Under the pieces are notes generated by a model, which did not search any database, was not told where the DNA came from, and worked only from the letters and a program-made list of their open reading frames with translations. Positions 52,810 to 61,990 of a stretch of 64,000 nucleotides of DNA are shown piece after piece. The position numbers and the translations under genes were made by a program. Position 1 is the first letter of the stretch; every line of letters begins with the position of its first letter. The stretch comes from Chloroflexota bacterium (GTDB lineage Bacteria > Chloroflexota > Anaerolineae > Anaerolineales > Anaerolineaceae), in NCBI GenBank assembly GCA_004347695.1, contig SLTK01000007.1, positions 350,823 through 414,822 on the forward strand, in the 5' to 3' direction.

Positions 52810-54423
52810 TTATTCAACCGTAACCTCGATGCAGTCGTCCCCCGCAATCATCTGCTGCGGTTTTTGTCCCTGGGCGGTTCCGGCGATCAGCTTATTTAGC
52901 TCCTGGGGGTCATACCGGTCGAGCTGCACAGAAAGCTTGCCGCCGGCATGCAGAACGGTATTCACCAAACCGATCGGGAGCACGAGGTCGCTTTTAACAA
53001 CTTGATTGAGCTGGTCGCTCACTCGGATGCGGACATTCCGCTGAGGATTAATCTCTTCGTGGGAAGCTAATTTGCCCCAGGAATTATTTTTTATCGATTC
53101 CAGTTTCACGTTGGCATCTTCAGCCGTGATCCTGCCTTCCTCCAGGTTTTGCATAATCGCCAGACGCGCATCGATGGAGGAAAAGCGCGAATGACCGGCG
53201 CGTAATTCCAGCCAGTAGTATCCGCCGGCAGCCGCCAGGCCGAGTACACCGCCAATGTACCACACCCAGTCGGGGTTCAGATTGTCCATCACCAATCCTG
53301 CCAGCAGCGGGCCGATGGCAAAAGGGATCAACCAGGAAAAGCCGTAAACCGCCATGTAACGCCCGCGCATGTCCTCCGGCGCCAGACGGGCAACGATCGA
53401 TTGACTCACCGGACTGACAAACATCTCTCCTACGGTAATGATCGCCATCGCCACCAAAAACAAGGCGAATGCCGAGACAAAACCATACATGGCAAACCCG
53501 ACTGCATACAGCAGCGAACCAACCGTCATGATGATCAGCGGCCGGTAACGATTGATCCAGCGGGTAATGGAAAACTGGAACAACACCACCATGATGGCAT
53601 TCAAACTCAAAATATAGCCAAAGCCCTGTTCCGGCACGCCGTGATAATCCCGCAGGTAAACGGACAGCGTAGTGTTCATCTGCATATATACCACCACCAT
53701 CAACACGGATGCTATCAAGAACCCAACGAAGGCGCTATCGCGCACGACAGTGAAGTAGCCCTTGAAGGTGGCTGCCATACTCTCCTGCGGTTGGCCGGTC
53801 TCCTTCGGGCGATGCGTTTCCTGAAGCGCAAAAAACAGGATGATCGCCGTGATCACGCTGGTCGTTGCGTCGGTGATAAAAAGGATCAGGTAGGACTTGG
53901 CTGCCAGAAAGCCGCCAACCAATGGGCCAATGACGACCGCCAGGTTGGCGACCACGCGTAGAATGCCAAACCCCTGCGCCCGTTTTTCTTCCGGAAGCAG
54001 GTCAGCCACCAGCGACTGATAAGCCGGACCGGCTACATCGGAAAGAATCCCGACCACCAGGGTGACCACCATGAACAATGGCAGCACGTCGATCACACCC
54101 ATCAGCACGCTGGAAAGCCCGCTCATCGAGAGGCCAAACAGTAAAATGGATTTCCGCCCCCAGCGGTCGGTGAGTGCGCCGCCCACCATGCTCCCAATGA
54201 AGCTGGAAATGGCAAACAGGCCAAAGATCAACCCGACCTGGGTCATATCGATCTGGAACTTTCGCGTCAGGTAAAGTGAGAAAAACGGAAAGAGTAACGC
54301 CCCGCCCAGCCTGTCGATGAACATGCCTGCCACCAGGATCCAGAACTGCCTGGGGAATTCATTATAGAGACCTTTAATCCGCTCGGGCAATGGTTGTGAC
54401 GTATGATTGTTGGCCTGGTTCAT
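52810..54423 (-). CDS. MFS transporter fused to a cytoplasmic SHOCT/YvlB-like C-terminal region
   Basis: 537 residues. Residues ~25-415 are a 12-helix MFS drug-efflux-type carrier: 'GSMVGGALTDRWGRKSILLFGLSMSGL' (loop 2-3 signature G-x-x-x-D-x-x-G-R-K) and 'GYILSLNAIMVVLFQFSITRWINRYRP'. The C-terminal ~120 residues are soluble: 'RLAIMQNLEEGRITAEDANVKLESI' resembles a SHOCT-like helix pair, and 'RNVRIRVSDQLNQVVKSDLVLPIGLVNTVLHAG' matches the motif seen in YvlB-type stress proteins. The fusion is unusual. A strong terminator lies just upstream. Confidence 0.85.
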   Translation of the reverse strand: MNQANNHTSQPLPERIKGLYNEFPRQFWILVAGMFIDRLGGALLFPFFSLYLTRKFQIDMTQVGLIFGLFAISSFIGSMVGGALTDRWGRKSILLFGLSMSGLSSVLMGVIDVLPLFMVVTLVVGILSDVAGPAYQSLVADLLPEEKRAQGFGILRVVANLAVVIGPLVGGFLAAKSYLILFITDATTSVITAIILFFALQETHRPKETGQPQESMAATFKGYFTVVRDSAFVGFLIASVLMVVVYMQMNTTLSVYLRDYHGVPEQGFGYILSLNAIMVVLFQFSITRWINRYRPLIIMTVGSLLYAVGFAMYGFVSAFALFLVAMAIITVGEMFVSPVSQSIVARLAPEDMRGRYMAVYGFSWLIPFAIGPLLAGLVMDNLNPDWVWYIGGVLGLAAAGGYYWLELRAGHSRFSSIDARLAIMQNLEEGRITAEDANVKLESIKNNSWGKLASHEEINPQRNVRIRVSDQLNQVVKSDLVLPIGLVNTVLHAGGKLSVQLDRYDPQELNKLIAGTAQGQKPQQMIAGDDCIEVTVE

Positions 54424-54532
54424 GGCTTACATTCCTGTCGTAGTGAAAATGGCAATGAGGAAGAATTTTACCGCATCCTGGCTGATGGATAGCTTGTCGC
54501 ATCTACCCCCCCAATTCTTTCAAAATTGGAGA

Positions 54533-54562
54533 CAAAAAAAACCTTACCCATACGGGTAAGGT
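54533..54562 (-). terminator. Rho-independent terminator of the DUF5679 gene
   Basis: On the minus strand, ACCTTACCC pairs with GGGTAAGGT (9 bp), followed by eight T. Confidence 0.93.
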
Positions 54563-54618
54563 CTGATTCCTCTGAATAGCGACAGAGGTTTAAGATCTTA
54601 CTTCGTCACAGGTCTGGA

Positions 54619-54768
54619 TTACTTGTTCGGAAGGAAGCGAGTCACGGTCGTTCCGCAAACCGGGCAGGTGCCTTTAACCATCTGGCGGCCCGTGGTGGTT
54701 TTAGTGATCGTTCCACCCTTGACATCACGCTTCTTGCGACATTTTACACAGTAACCATTGAAATCCAT
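54619..54768 (-). CDS. DUF5679-type zinc-ribbon mini-protein
   Basis: 49 residues: MDFNGYCVKCRKKRDV, a middle rich in Lys/Thr, and KGTCPVCGTTVTRFLPNK. Two CxxC knuckles (CVKC and CPVC) form a zinc ribbon. The short protein is preceded by AGGAGA and followed by a strong terminator, so it is a real single-gene unit despite its length. DUF5679 proteins are common in Chloroflexota and Actinobacteria and have no known role; nucleic-acid binding is a guess. Confidence 0.9.
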   Translation of the reverse strand: MDFNGYCVKCRKKRDVKGGTITKTTTGRQMVKGTCPVCGTTVTRFLPNK

Positions 54769-54986
54769 TTTGTTTCTCCTTTTCTGGTTGTGAAAGGTTA
54801 ACTACCTTTATTTTACTACCTCTGTCAAGATTTTAGGGGAAATTTACGCCTGAAACAGGCATTTTAAGCCCTTTTTCGACCGGGTATAATCAATTTTAAG
54901 TACATTTGGCTGCTTTTTGACGAAATTTTAAGCGTTACGGGTGTTTCCACCGGGTTGCATAACCGCCCGTAGCGTCTGGAGGAAGC

Positions 54987-55415
54987 ATGTTTGCAACGAT
55001 AAGTATGACGGTAGATATTCCCGTTTACCCTGAAAGGGTGTACCGCGCCTGGCTGGACAGTTACGAGCACAGCCGTTTCACCGGGCACCCGGTAAGCCTT
55101 TCCGGCAGGGTCGGTGAACCATTTTCAACGCTCGATGGAAAGGCAGCAGGGGTTACCCTGGTTTCGACGCCTTTCAACCGGATCGTACAAACCTGGAATC
55201 TGGCCGAATTTCCGCAAAATCAACCGGATGCAACCGTTGAATTGACCTTTGAGCCTACCTGTACCGGTTCTCAGGTGAAGGTAACGCAAACCGGGGTGGA
55301 GGCTGGCAGCACCAGGCAAATGATGCAGTGGTGGGAGGATCACTATTTGCGCCCGCTGCGAGACTATTTCGATGAACTGGTTGGCGATTACCCTGCCGAT
55401 GAAGGAGATGGATAG
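54987..55415 (+). CDS. SRPBCC (AHSA1-like) domain protein
   Basis: 142 residues, preceded by TGGAGGAAGC. The start-related lipid-transfer fold is recognisable: 'TVDIPVYPERVYRAWLDSYEHSRFTGHPVSLSGRVGEPFSTLDGKAAGVTLVSTPFNRIVQTWNLAEFP' and the C-terminal helix 'QMMQWWEDHYLRPLRDYFDELVG'. It probably binds a hydrophobic ligand in the cytoplasm. It is separated from the SDR gene by 63 bases, possibly co-transcribed. Confidence 0.85.
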   Translation: MFATISMTVDIPVYPERVYRAWLDSYEHSRFTGHPVSLSGRVGEPFSTLDGKAAGVTLVSTPFNRIVQTWNLAEFPQNQPDATVELTFEPTCTGSQVKVTQTGVEAGSTRQMMQWWEDHYLRPLRDYFDELVGDYPADEGDG

Positions 55416-55478
55416 CCGGCAAAACCAGCCGGGTTTATTCGCCAGCCTGGCGCCGACCTATCCAATAGCGAGGGTAAA

Positions 55479-56372
55479 TTGATCGAACACCAACCATTGA
55501 TCGGAAAAACCATTGGCATCACTGGCGCCACCGCCGGCATTGGCCTGGCAGCCGCCCGGGTATTAGCCGCCAAGGGGGCAACCATCCTGGGGATGGGGCG
55601 TTCCGCAGAACGCGCTGCCCAGGCGGCAGCAGACATCCGGTTGACTGTTCCGGGTGCGCAGGTTCATTTCTTCACCGCGGACCTTTCCGCCTTGCGACAG
55701 GTTCGCCGGCTGGCGGAAGAAATCGGGGAGTATGTCACAACAAGGCATGACGGCAAGTTGGACGTCCTGGTCAATAACGCCGGTACGATCACCAGCCGGT
55801 ACACCGATACAGAGGATGGTTACGAAACCGTCTTCACAGTCAACCATCTTGCGCCGTTTTTACTGACTCGCGAACTGCTGCCATTGCTGCAGGCTGCTCC
55901 TGCCGCGCGGATATTAACTGTCAGTTCCCGCTCGCACCGCAATATGCGCATCCTGTGGGGCAACGTGATGCTGCGCCGGTTCTACAACCCCCTGCTGGCC
56001 TATAAACAGTCCAAGCTCGCCAATGTGCTCTTCACCACCGAGTTCAATCGCCGCCTGGCGGACACGACCCGTATTCGCGCCTATGCGATTGACCCGGGCC
56101 TGGTGAACACAGAAATTGGGTCGAAGAATAATCACGGCATCGTCCGCTGGGCCTGGGATTTGCGCCGCAGGCAGGGAGCAGATCCGAGCGTACCGGCCAG
56201 GACGATCGCCATGGTCGCCAGCCGGCCAAAATTGGATCCGCCGGACGGCATTTACTGGCGGGATTGTCGTTCCATCGCCCCCAGCCGTTACGCCCTGCGC
56301 GCTGATGAGGCTGCAAAATTATGGGCATTATCCGAGCAATTATGCGCGCCAGAAGACAGATTCTCCGGATAA
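55479..56372 (+). CDS. Short-chain dehydrogenase/reductase
   Basis: 297 residues from TTG 55479. Cofactor motif TGxxxGIG in 'GKTIGITGATAGIGLAAARVLAAKGATILGMGR', structural 'NNAGTIT', and catalytic Ser/Tyr/Lys in 'ILTVSSRSH' and 'YKQSKLANVLF'. The spacing fits retinol-dehydrogenase/WW-domain-oxidoreductase-like SDRs ('SSRSHRNMRILWGNVM', 'FNRRLADTTRIRAYAIDPGLVNTEIG'). NADP(H) is suggested by the Arg after the second strand. Substrate unknown. Confidence 0.88.
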   Translation: MIEHQPLIGKTIGITGATAGIGLAAARVLAAKGATILGMGRSAERAAQAAADIRLTVPGAQVHFFTADLSALRQVRRLAEEIGEYVTTRHDGKLDVLVNNAGTITSRYTDTEDGYETVFTVNHLAPFLLTRELLPLLQAAPAARILTVSSRSHRNMRILWGNVMLRRFYNPLLAYKQSKLANVLFTTEFNRRLADTTRIRAYAIDPGLVNTEIGSKNNHGIVRWAWDLRRRQGADPSVPARTIAMVASRPKLDPPDGIYWRDCRSIAPSRYALRADEAAKLWALSEQLCAPEDRFSG

Positions 56373-56544
56373 GTCCTATTGTGCGCTCAAATAAATGTGA
56401 GCTAAGTCCTATTTAGCAAACCTGACCGGCATGATATATTACCTTTGGAATGGGGTGGAATTGCGATTCCTTTCCCAGGTGTTGCAGCGCCTGCCGCAAA
56501 AAAGCCGGAATAATAACTCCCAATGGAAAGGATGGAGGCAACTT

Positions 56545-57402
56545 ATGATTATTGTGACTGACCGCGCCGCTGATATTGCCCCTGATCTATTGAAAGAATT
56601 GGACGTCCATTTTGCCAGTTTGCGAATTTCGCTTGACGACCGAACGTATGAGAGCGGCGTCGACCTGGATGGCGAAACCTTCTATAAAATCCTTGGCGCA
56701 ACGGATAGCTTTCCTACCACTTCGCAGCCGTCAGCCGGTGAATTTGCGGAGCTTTATCGCAAGCTGGCTAAAACCGGAGAAGAAATCCTTTCGATTCACA
56801 TTTCATCCGGTCTAAGCGGCACTTTCAGCGCAGCAACTACCGGGGCGCAAATGGCGCCGGAAGCCAAGGTAACCGTTTGGGACTCGATGACCCTTTCCTG
56901 TCCGTTAGGCTGGCAGGTCGAGGTGGCAGCCCGCATGGCCAAAGCCGGCGCCTCGGTCGAAGAAATTCTGAAACGGTTGGCAATGCTGCGCGACAAATGC
57001 GAAGGGATTTACACCCTGGACACCCTGAAATACCTGATCCATGGGGGCCGCATCAGCCACATCAAAGGGTTATTGGCATCTGTTCTCAACATTAAACCGA
57101 TCATTGGCGTGGACAAGATTACCGGCAAGTATATTCAATTGGCGCGTCAGGTTTCCATCAAACGCTCCATCCAGGCAATTGCCGATGTGGTGGCCGAAAA
57201 ATATGGAGCAGGTTCAAGGCTGCGGGTTCAACTGCTGCACGGCAACAACCCGGAAGGGATCGAAATTCTGCGTGAAAAAATGGCAGCAGTATTTGACTGC
57301 GTCTGGCTGCCAACCGTGCCCATCGCACCGGTTTTAGGCGCGCATACCGGCCCAGGTATTGTCGGTTTAGCAGTAGGACCGGCGTCGCTATTTGAGGATT
57401 AA
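56545..57402 (+). CDS. DegV family protein (fatty-acid-binding)
   Basis: 285 residues from ATG 56545 (GGAGG at 56534-56538); a longer frame starts at 56431 but lacks an RBS. Motifs: 'IIVTDRAADIAPDLLKELDVHFASLRISLDDRTYESGVDLDGETFYKIL', 'FPTTSQPSAGEFAELYRKLA', 'ILSIHISSGLSGTFSAATTGA', 'TVWDSMTLSCPLGWQVEVAARM' and 'DTLKYLIHGGRISHIKGLLASVLNIKPII'. DegV proteins bind long-chain fatty acids (FakB in Gram-positives) and present them for phosphorylation. No FakA kinase is seen in this window. Confidence 0.93.
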   Translation: MIIVTDRAADIAPDLLKELDVHFASLRISLDDRTYESGVDLDGETFYKILGATDSFPTTSQPSAGEFAELYRKLAKTGEEILSIHISSGLSGTFSAATTGAQMAPEAKVTVWDSMTLSCPLGWQVEVAARMAKAGASVEEILKRLAMLRDKCEGIYTLDTLKYLIHGGRISHIKGLLASVLNIKPIIGVDKITGKYIQLARQVSIKRSIQAIADVVAEKYGAGSRLRVQLLHGNNPEGIEILREKMAAVFDCVWLPTVPIAPVLGAHTGPGIVGLAVGPASLFED

Positions 57403-57444
57403 AACTCTGCACCAGGTGCATTTTACGTAAATAAACAAACCAGT

Positions 57445-57484
57445 GCCACCCCTGATTTCAATTCCTATCAGGGATGGCCTTTTA
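57445..57484 (+). terminator. Terminator downstream of the degV-like gene
   Basis: GCCAccCCTGAT pairs with ATCAGGgatGGC, then TTTT. Confidence 0.75.
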
Positions 57485-57662
57485 ATATCAGGTTGTTCCG
57501 AAGCTGTCTCAAAAGAATAAATTTGTCATTTATTCCACCACATATGCGGGATGGGGTGGAACCCATCCCCTACTGGTAGGGGCGGGCTTCCACGTCCGCC
57601 CGCTTTGGGACAACCCCGGAACAAAAGAATACCTGTTTGGCCCCGGTCTGGATCGTTTCGGA

Positions 57663-57668
57663 TAAAAT
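57663..57668 (+). promoter_or_regulatory. -10 box next to the purB start
   Basis: TAAAAT lies six bases before the purB ATG at 57675, which would give a leaderless transcript. No convincing -35 is seen. Confidence 0.4.
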
Positions 57669-57674
57669 AAAAGC

Positions 57675-59081
57675 ATGAGCCGATGGGAAAATTACCAATC
57701 ACCTTATTCGTGGCGATATGCCAGCCCGGCCATGCGCCGGCTATGGAGCGAACAGTATAAACGGGAGCTGTGGCGGCTGATCTGGTTAGCATTAGCCGAG
57801 ACTCAGCATGAATTCGGCCTGGTGCGTTCCGACCAGGTAGCGGACTTGCGAGCTCATGCAAACCAGCTTGATATACCCCGCGCTTTGGAGATCGAAGCCG
57901 AAATTCACCATGACCTGATGGCTGAACTCAAAACCTACGCGGAACAATGCCCGGTCGGCGGAGGGATTTTGCACCTTGGCGCCACGTCGATGGACATCGA
58001 GGATAATGCGGATGCCCTGCGGCTGGCAGCCTCGCTGGATTTGATCCTGGAGCGTTTGGGCGAATTGCTCCAGGCCTTTGCGCAGCGCATAACCGAAACT
58101 GCCGCAACGCCGGTAATGGGATATACCCATCTGCAACCCGCTGAACCCACCACCCTCGGTTACCGGCTATCCAGTTATGCCCAGGATCTGCTGGCTGACC
58201 TGGCTGACCTGCGCAAGGTGCGCCAGGAGATAAAAGGCAAAGGCTTCAAGGGCGCGGTAGGCACCGCCGCTGCTTACGGTGATTTGCTGGGAGTAAACCG
58301 GCTGGATCAGTTCGAGGAGAGTCTCTCTCAAAGACTTGGGCTGGCCTTTTACCCGGTCACCACACAGACTTACCCCCGTAAGCAGGATTACCAGATCGTA
58401 AGCGTCCTGGCAGGAATCGGCTCCAGCCTTTACAAATTTGCTTTTGACCTGCGTATCATGCAATCGCCGCCTATTGGCGAATGGGCAGAACCATTTGGCA
58501 AAAAACAGGTTGGTTCTTCGGCCATGCCCTTCAAACGAAATCCCATTCAGGCAGAAAAAATCGACTCACTGGCGCGTTCCCTGGCGAGCCTGCCGCAGAC
58601 GGCCTGGCACAATGCCGCTCATTCACTGCTGGAACGTACGCTGGATGATTCTGCCAATCGCCGTACTTTGCTGCCAGAGGCATTTTTAATCACGGATGAA
58701 TTATTGAGCGGGGCCGCTAAACTGGTAAAAGGCATGCAGTTCAATCAGGCTGCCATCCAACGCAATCTGGATCAATACGCGCCTTTTGCCGCCACTGAAC
58801 GAATTTTGATGGCATTGGCGCGCGCAGGCGCGGACCGGCAGGTGATGCATGAAAAGCTGCGCGGGCATGCCCTGACAGCCTGGGGGAGCATTCAGACAGG
58901 CAATCCTAATCCGCTCAGCCAAATATTGAAGGCAGATGCAGAGATCGGGGCACTGGTGAAGCCGGATCAATTGGAAGATTTATTGCAGGTGGAAGGCTAT
59001 ACAGGCTTCGCAGCAGTACGCGCCCGCGAAACAGCCAGACAGATCGAGCTAGAAATTTCCAAAATAAAACCCGCTGCGTGA
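57675..59081 (+). CDS. purB: Adenylosuccinate lyase
   Basis: 468 residues. The fumarase/aspartase-superfamily signature is 'VGSSAMPFKRNPIQAEKIDSLAR' with the catalytic Ser loop. Other PurB features: 'HHDLMAELKTYAEQCPVGGGILHLGATSMDIEDNADALRL', 'GYTHLQPAEPTTLGYRLSSYAQDLL' and 'GAVGTAAAYGDL'. It converts SAICAR and adenylosuccinate in purine biosynthesis. It stands alone with its own terminator at 59098-59137. Confidence 0.96.
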   Translation: MSRWENYQSPYSWRYASPAMRRLWSEQYKRELWRLIWLALAETQHEFGLVRSDQVADLRAHANQLDIPRALEIEAEIHHDLMAELKTYAEQCPVGGGILHLGATSMDIEDNADALRLAASLDLILERLGELLQAFAQRITETAATPVMGYTHLQPAEPTTLGYRLSSYAQDLLADLADLRKVRQEIKGKGFKGAVGTAAAYGDLLGVNRLDQFEESLSQRLGLAFYPVTTQTYPRKQDYQIVSVLAGIGSSLYKFAFDLRIMQSPPIGEWAEPFGKKQVGSSAMPFKRNPIQAEKIDSLARSLASLPQTAWHNAAHSLLERTLDDSANRRTLLPEAFLITDELLSGAAKLVKGMQFNQAAIQRNLDQYAPFAATERILMALARAGADRQVMHEKLRGHALTAWGSIQTGNPNPLSQILKADAEIGALVKPDQLEDLLQVEGYTGFAAVRARETARQIELEISKIKPAA

Positions 59082-59097
59082 TCATCTCCGATCATAA

Positions 59098-59137
59098 AAC
59101 CTCGTCACACCCTTCTTCTGGTGACGGGGTTTTTTTA
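59098..59137 (+). terminator. Rho-independent terminator of purB
   Basis: AACCTCGTCAC pairs with GTGACGGGGTT (one G-T), followed by seven T. Confidence 0.92.
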
Positions 59138-59300
59138 TTTTAGTCTGTGGACAGGCTTCGTGCCAATGCCTATTTCTTAGAGTTTTCAAAGGTTGTTCAG
59201 ACAGCATGTTTTTTGGGCTTGCGTGAATGCAGATCGATACCAAATCGGTTACAATATTAAAATTAGCTGAAATTTCTTATTGGTAGGTGGCCTTTTATTC

Positions 59301-60854
59301 ATGGAAGCACTCTATCCCATTAAACCTTCAACCGAAAAAATCGAAGTCCAGGATGATATGCCTCGGTCTCCCAGCCGCTTTTCCCGCTTAAAACTAACCC
59401 AGGCATCTGAATTGTTGCGCGATATTCGTCTGGCACAATCCCTTGCGCAAATTATTCAGGTGTTAACCCACACGCTTCCCGTTTTATTAGACGCCAGCGC
59501 TTGCGGCTACCTGACCTGGATTACCTCACCACGAACAGGCGTGCATTGGGAATCGGTGACGGGAGAAAAAGGCAGCCTGTTCGAAAAAACTCCGCTGGCA
59601 ATCGATTTGAGTACCTCCAATCTACTCAAAACCGGAGATTGTCAACTGCTGACCCTTGGGTCCAAGGCTGTATCTGGCGGGCTGGCAGATTTTATGAGCA
59701 AAGCCGGAATGGTCAGCCTTCAACTACTGCCGATTTCCCTTGAAGATTCAGTGCGCGGTATGCTGGTGCTGGGGCGAGCAAATGATCAACCTGCCTGGAA
59801 CCGGTTGGAAACAGAAACAGGCAACGAGGTTGTCCAACTGGCCATCTCGATGTATGCCATGCGAACTGAACTGGTAAAAAATGAACAACGCCTGAAAGAA
59901 TTGGAGCGCGTTTTCCATGCCAGCCTGGACCTGACAGCGACGCTTAACCTGGAGGATGTATTAAATACGATTTTAAAGAACGCCCTTGCCTTAATCCCCG
60001 CAGCCAACGACGCTCACGTTTTCTATTATGATGGCCATGAACTGACATTTGGCGCTGCCATGTTCCGCGATGGCTCTACCGGCCAGGTATGGGCGATGCC
60101 TCGGAACGAGGGGTTAACCTATACCGTCGCGCGCACCGGCGAGATGATTGTGGTCGAGAATATGCGCACCCACCCGCTTTACAGTACCGCCCCTGCCGCC
60201 TGGAAGGGAGGAATCGTCGGGCTGCCGTTGAAGATGAAGGGGGCGGTGATTGGTGTGATGACCCTGGCAATGCTCGAGCCATATATTTTTCAAGAATCCA
60301 AGTTGCACCAATTGCGCATGTTGGCAGACCAGGCCGGAATTGCCATTCAAAATGCCCGGCTGCACAATCTGATTCGCGAAGAGGCACAAACCGACTGGCT
60401 GACCGGCCTGCCAAACCGCCGCGCCTTCGAAATTGCAATCGGCCAGATGATCGATCACACTAAAGCAACTGGCGGCAGCTTTACAGTGATGATGCTCGAT
60501 CTGGATCATTTTAAAAGTATCAATGACACCTATGGACACCGGATTGGAGATGAGGCTTTGCGGCGCATCGCTGCCCGCTTGCATGAAGGAGTGCGCAAGA
60601 CCGACTTTATTGCACGACTGGGCGGGGACGAATTTGCCATTCTTTTTCCGAACACCACAAAAGACGAAGCCTATGTGATTGGTTCGAAATTACAGGAATT
60701 TGTATCAGTTTGTGATTTACAATTACCAGATGGCAAAGTTGGCTGTGTTTCTGTCTCCTTTGGACTGGGAAATTATCCGGAGAATGCGCAATCGCCAGTG
60801 GGATTGTTGGAAGCTGCTGATACCGGGTTGTATCTGGATAAAGATCGATCTTGA
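59301..60854 (+). CDS. GAF-GAF-GGDEF diguanylate cyclase
   Basis: 517 residues from ATG 59301; an upstream TTG at 59280 would add seven residues. Residues ~25-190 form a GAF-like sensor ('LLRDIRLAQSLAQIIQVLTHTLPVLLDASACGYLTW'), ~200-350 a second GAF ('FHASLDLTATLNLEDVLNTILKNALALIPAANDAHVFYYDG'). The GGDEF domain has 'ARLGGDEFAILFPNT' with an intact active-site motif and 'DLDHFKSINDTYGHRIGDEALRRIA'. It makes cyclic-di-GMP in the cytoplasm. The C-terminus is short ('ADTGLYLDKDRS'), ending soon after the last GGDEF helix. Confidence 0.94.
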   Translation: MEALYPIKPSTEKIEVQDDMPRSPSRFSRLKLTQASELLRDIRLAQSLAQIIQVLTHTLPVLLDASACGYLTWITSPRTGVHWESVTGEKGSLFEKTPLAIDLSTSNLLKTGDCQLLTLGSKAVSGGLADFMSKAGMVSLQLLPISLEDSVRGMLVLGRANDQPAWNRLETETGNEVVQLAISMYAMRTELVKNEQRLKELERVFHASLDLTATLNLEDVLNTILKNALALIPAANDAHVFYYDGHELTFGAAMFRDGSTGQVWAMPRNEGLTYTVARTGEMIVVENMRTHPLYSTAPAAWKGGIVGLPLKMKGAVIGVMTLAMLEPYIFQESKLHQLRMLADQAGIAIQNARLHNLIREEAQTDWLTGLPNRRAFEIAIGQMIDHTKATGGSFTVMMLDLDHFKSINDTYGHRIGDEALRRIAARLHEGVRKTDFIARLGGDEFAILFPNTTKDEAYVIGSKLQEFVSVCDLQLPDGKVGCVSVSFGLGNYPENAQSPVGLLEAADTGLYLDKDRS

Positions 60855-60922
60855 TCGACCAAGCCATTCTGCGGTTTAATTAGTTTGCGGCCTCATCATC
60901 AAAATAGAAAAGGGCATCATCC

Positions 60923-61927
60923 ATGCAAACAAACCTGACTGAATTTATCCTTGGCAGCCAGCAGCGCTTAGCCATGCCTGTCGGCGTTTATTCGGGATTA
61001 CATCTCACCGGCAAAACGGTCGCGAAAGCGACCAACGATTACATGGTGCAGGCCAATGCGATCCTGGCACTCCGTGAGCGAAACCCATCGCCTTTTTTAC
61101 AGGCAGCCATGGATCTCAGCATCGAGGCTGAAGCCTTCGGCGCGCAGGTTCGCTTTGACGAAGGGGAAATCCCCACCATAATTGGGCGCCTGGTGACCGG
61201 TCGTGAGGATTTGACTAAATTGTTTGCGCCGAAGATCGGTCACAAGCGGACCATTGTGCCGCTTTCAGTGGTGACATACCTCAAGGACCACGGGTATGGA
61301 GACGATGGATTTGTCTTAGGCTCCATTATTGGCCCTTTTTCGTTGGTCGGACGCCTTTTTGGTGTGACTGAATCTTTGATGCTCACCCGTGAAGATCCTG
61401 AGTTGTTAGGCGACCTTTTGAAATTGGCGACCAATTTCCTGCTGCGTTATGCCGAAGCCTTCCGCGGTGTGGGCGCTGATGGAATCATCATGGCGGAGCC
61501 AGCAGCCGGGCTGATGTCACCAGCCATGTTAGCGCGTTTCTCTGCACCTTATGTTCGGCAGATTGTTGAACCTTTGCAATCCGAAGAATTCTCTTTCCTG
61601 TATCACAATTGCGGAGCAAAGCTGGCTCACCTGAAAGAAATTTTGAAGGACGGCGCTGCATTGCACCATTTTGGCAACCCTATGGATATGGTCGCCGCTT
61701 TACAGCAGGTCGATGACCAGACCATTCTGGCCGGTAATTTAGACCCGGCCAGTGTATTTGTCAGTTCCACTCCGGCTGAGGTCTACCAGCAGACTACCGA
61801 TTTGCTGCACGCCACCGCCGGTCACCGCAATTTTCTGCTCTCTTCCGGCTGCGATCTGCCCCCCAACATGTCATTGGATAAATTAGACGCCTTCTATCAA
61901 GCGGTGAAGGATTTTAATAATACATAA
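60923..61927 (+). CDS. UroD-superfamily corrinoid methyltransferase-type protein (MtaA/CmuA-like)
   Basis: 334 residues with the uroporphyrinogen decarboxylase fold, but with zinc-ligand motifs of the methyl-cobamide:CoM methyltransferase group: His/Cys in 'FLYHNCGAKLAHLKEIL' and Cys in 'LLSSGCDLPPNM'. Other parts are 'RLAMPVGVYSGLHLTGKTVAKAT' and 'GSIIGPFSLVGRLFG'. Whereas true UroD has catalytic Asp and Tyr in different contexts, this one probably transfers a methyl group from a corrinoid protein. It starts 69 bases after the GGDEF gene. No corrinoid protein or MtaB partner is nearby. Confidence 0.82.
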   Translation: MQTNLTEFILGSQQRLAMPVGVYSGLHLTGKTVAKATNDYMVQANAILALRERNPSPFLQAAMDLSIEAEAFGAQVRFDEGEIPTIIGRLVTGREDLTKLFAPKIGHKRTIVPLSVVTYLKDHGYGDDGFVLGSIIGPFSLVGRLFGVTESLMLTREDPELLGDLLKLATNFLLRYAEAFRGVGADGIIMAEPAAGLMSPAMLARFSAPYVRQIVEPLQSEEFSFLYHNCGAKLAHLKEILKDGAALHHFGNPMDMVAALQQVDDQTILAGNLDPASVFVSSTPAEVYQQTTDLLHATAGHRNFLLSSGCDLPPNMSLDKLDAFYQAVKDFNNT

Positions 61928-61990
61928 ACTATCGTGCCCTGTCCACACCCGCAGGGTGCCCTGCGGGCTGGACAATCTGCGATTGAGCTC

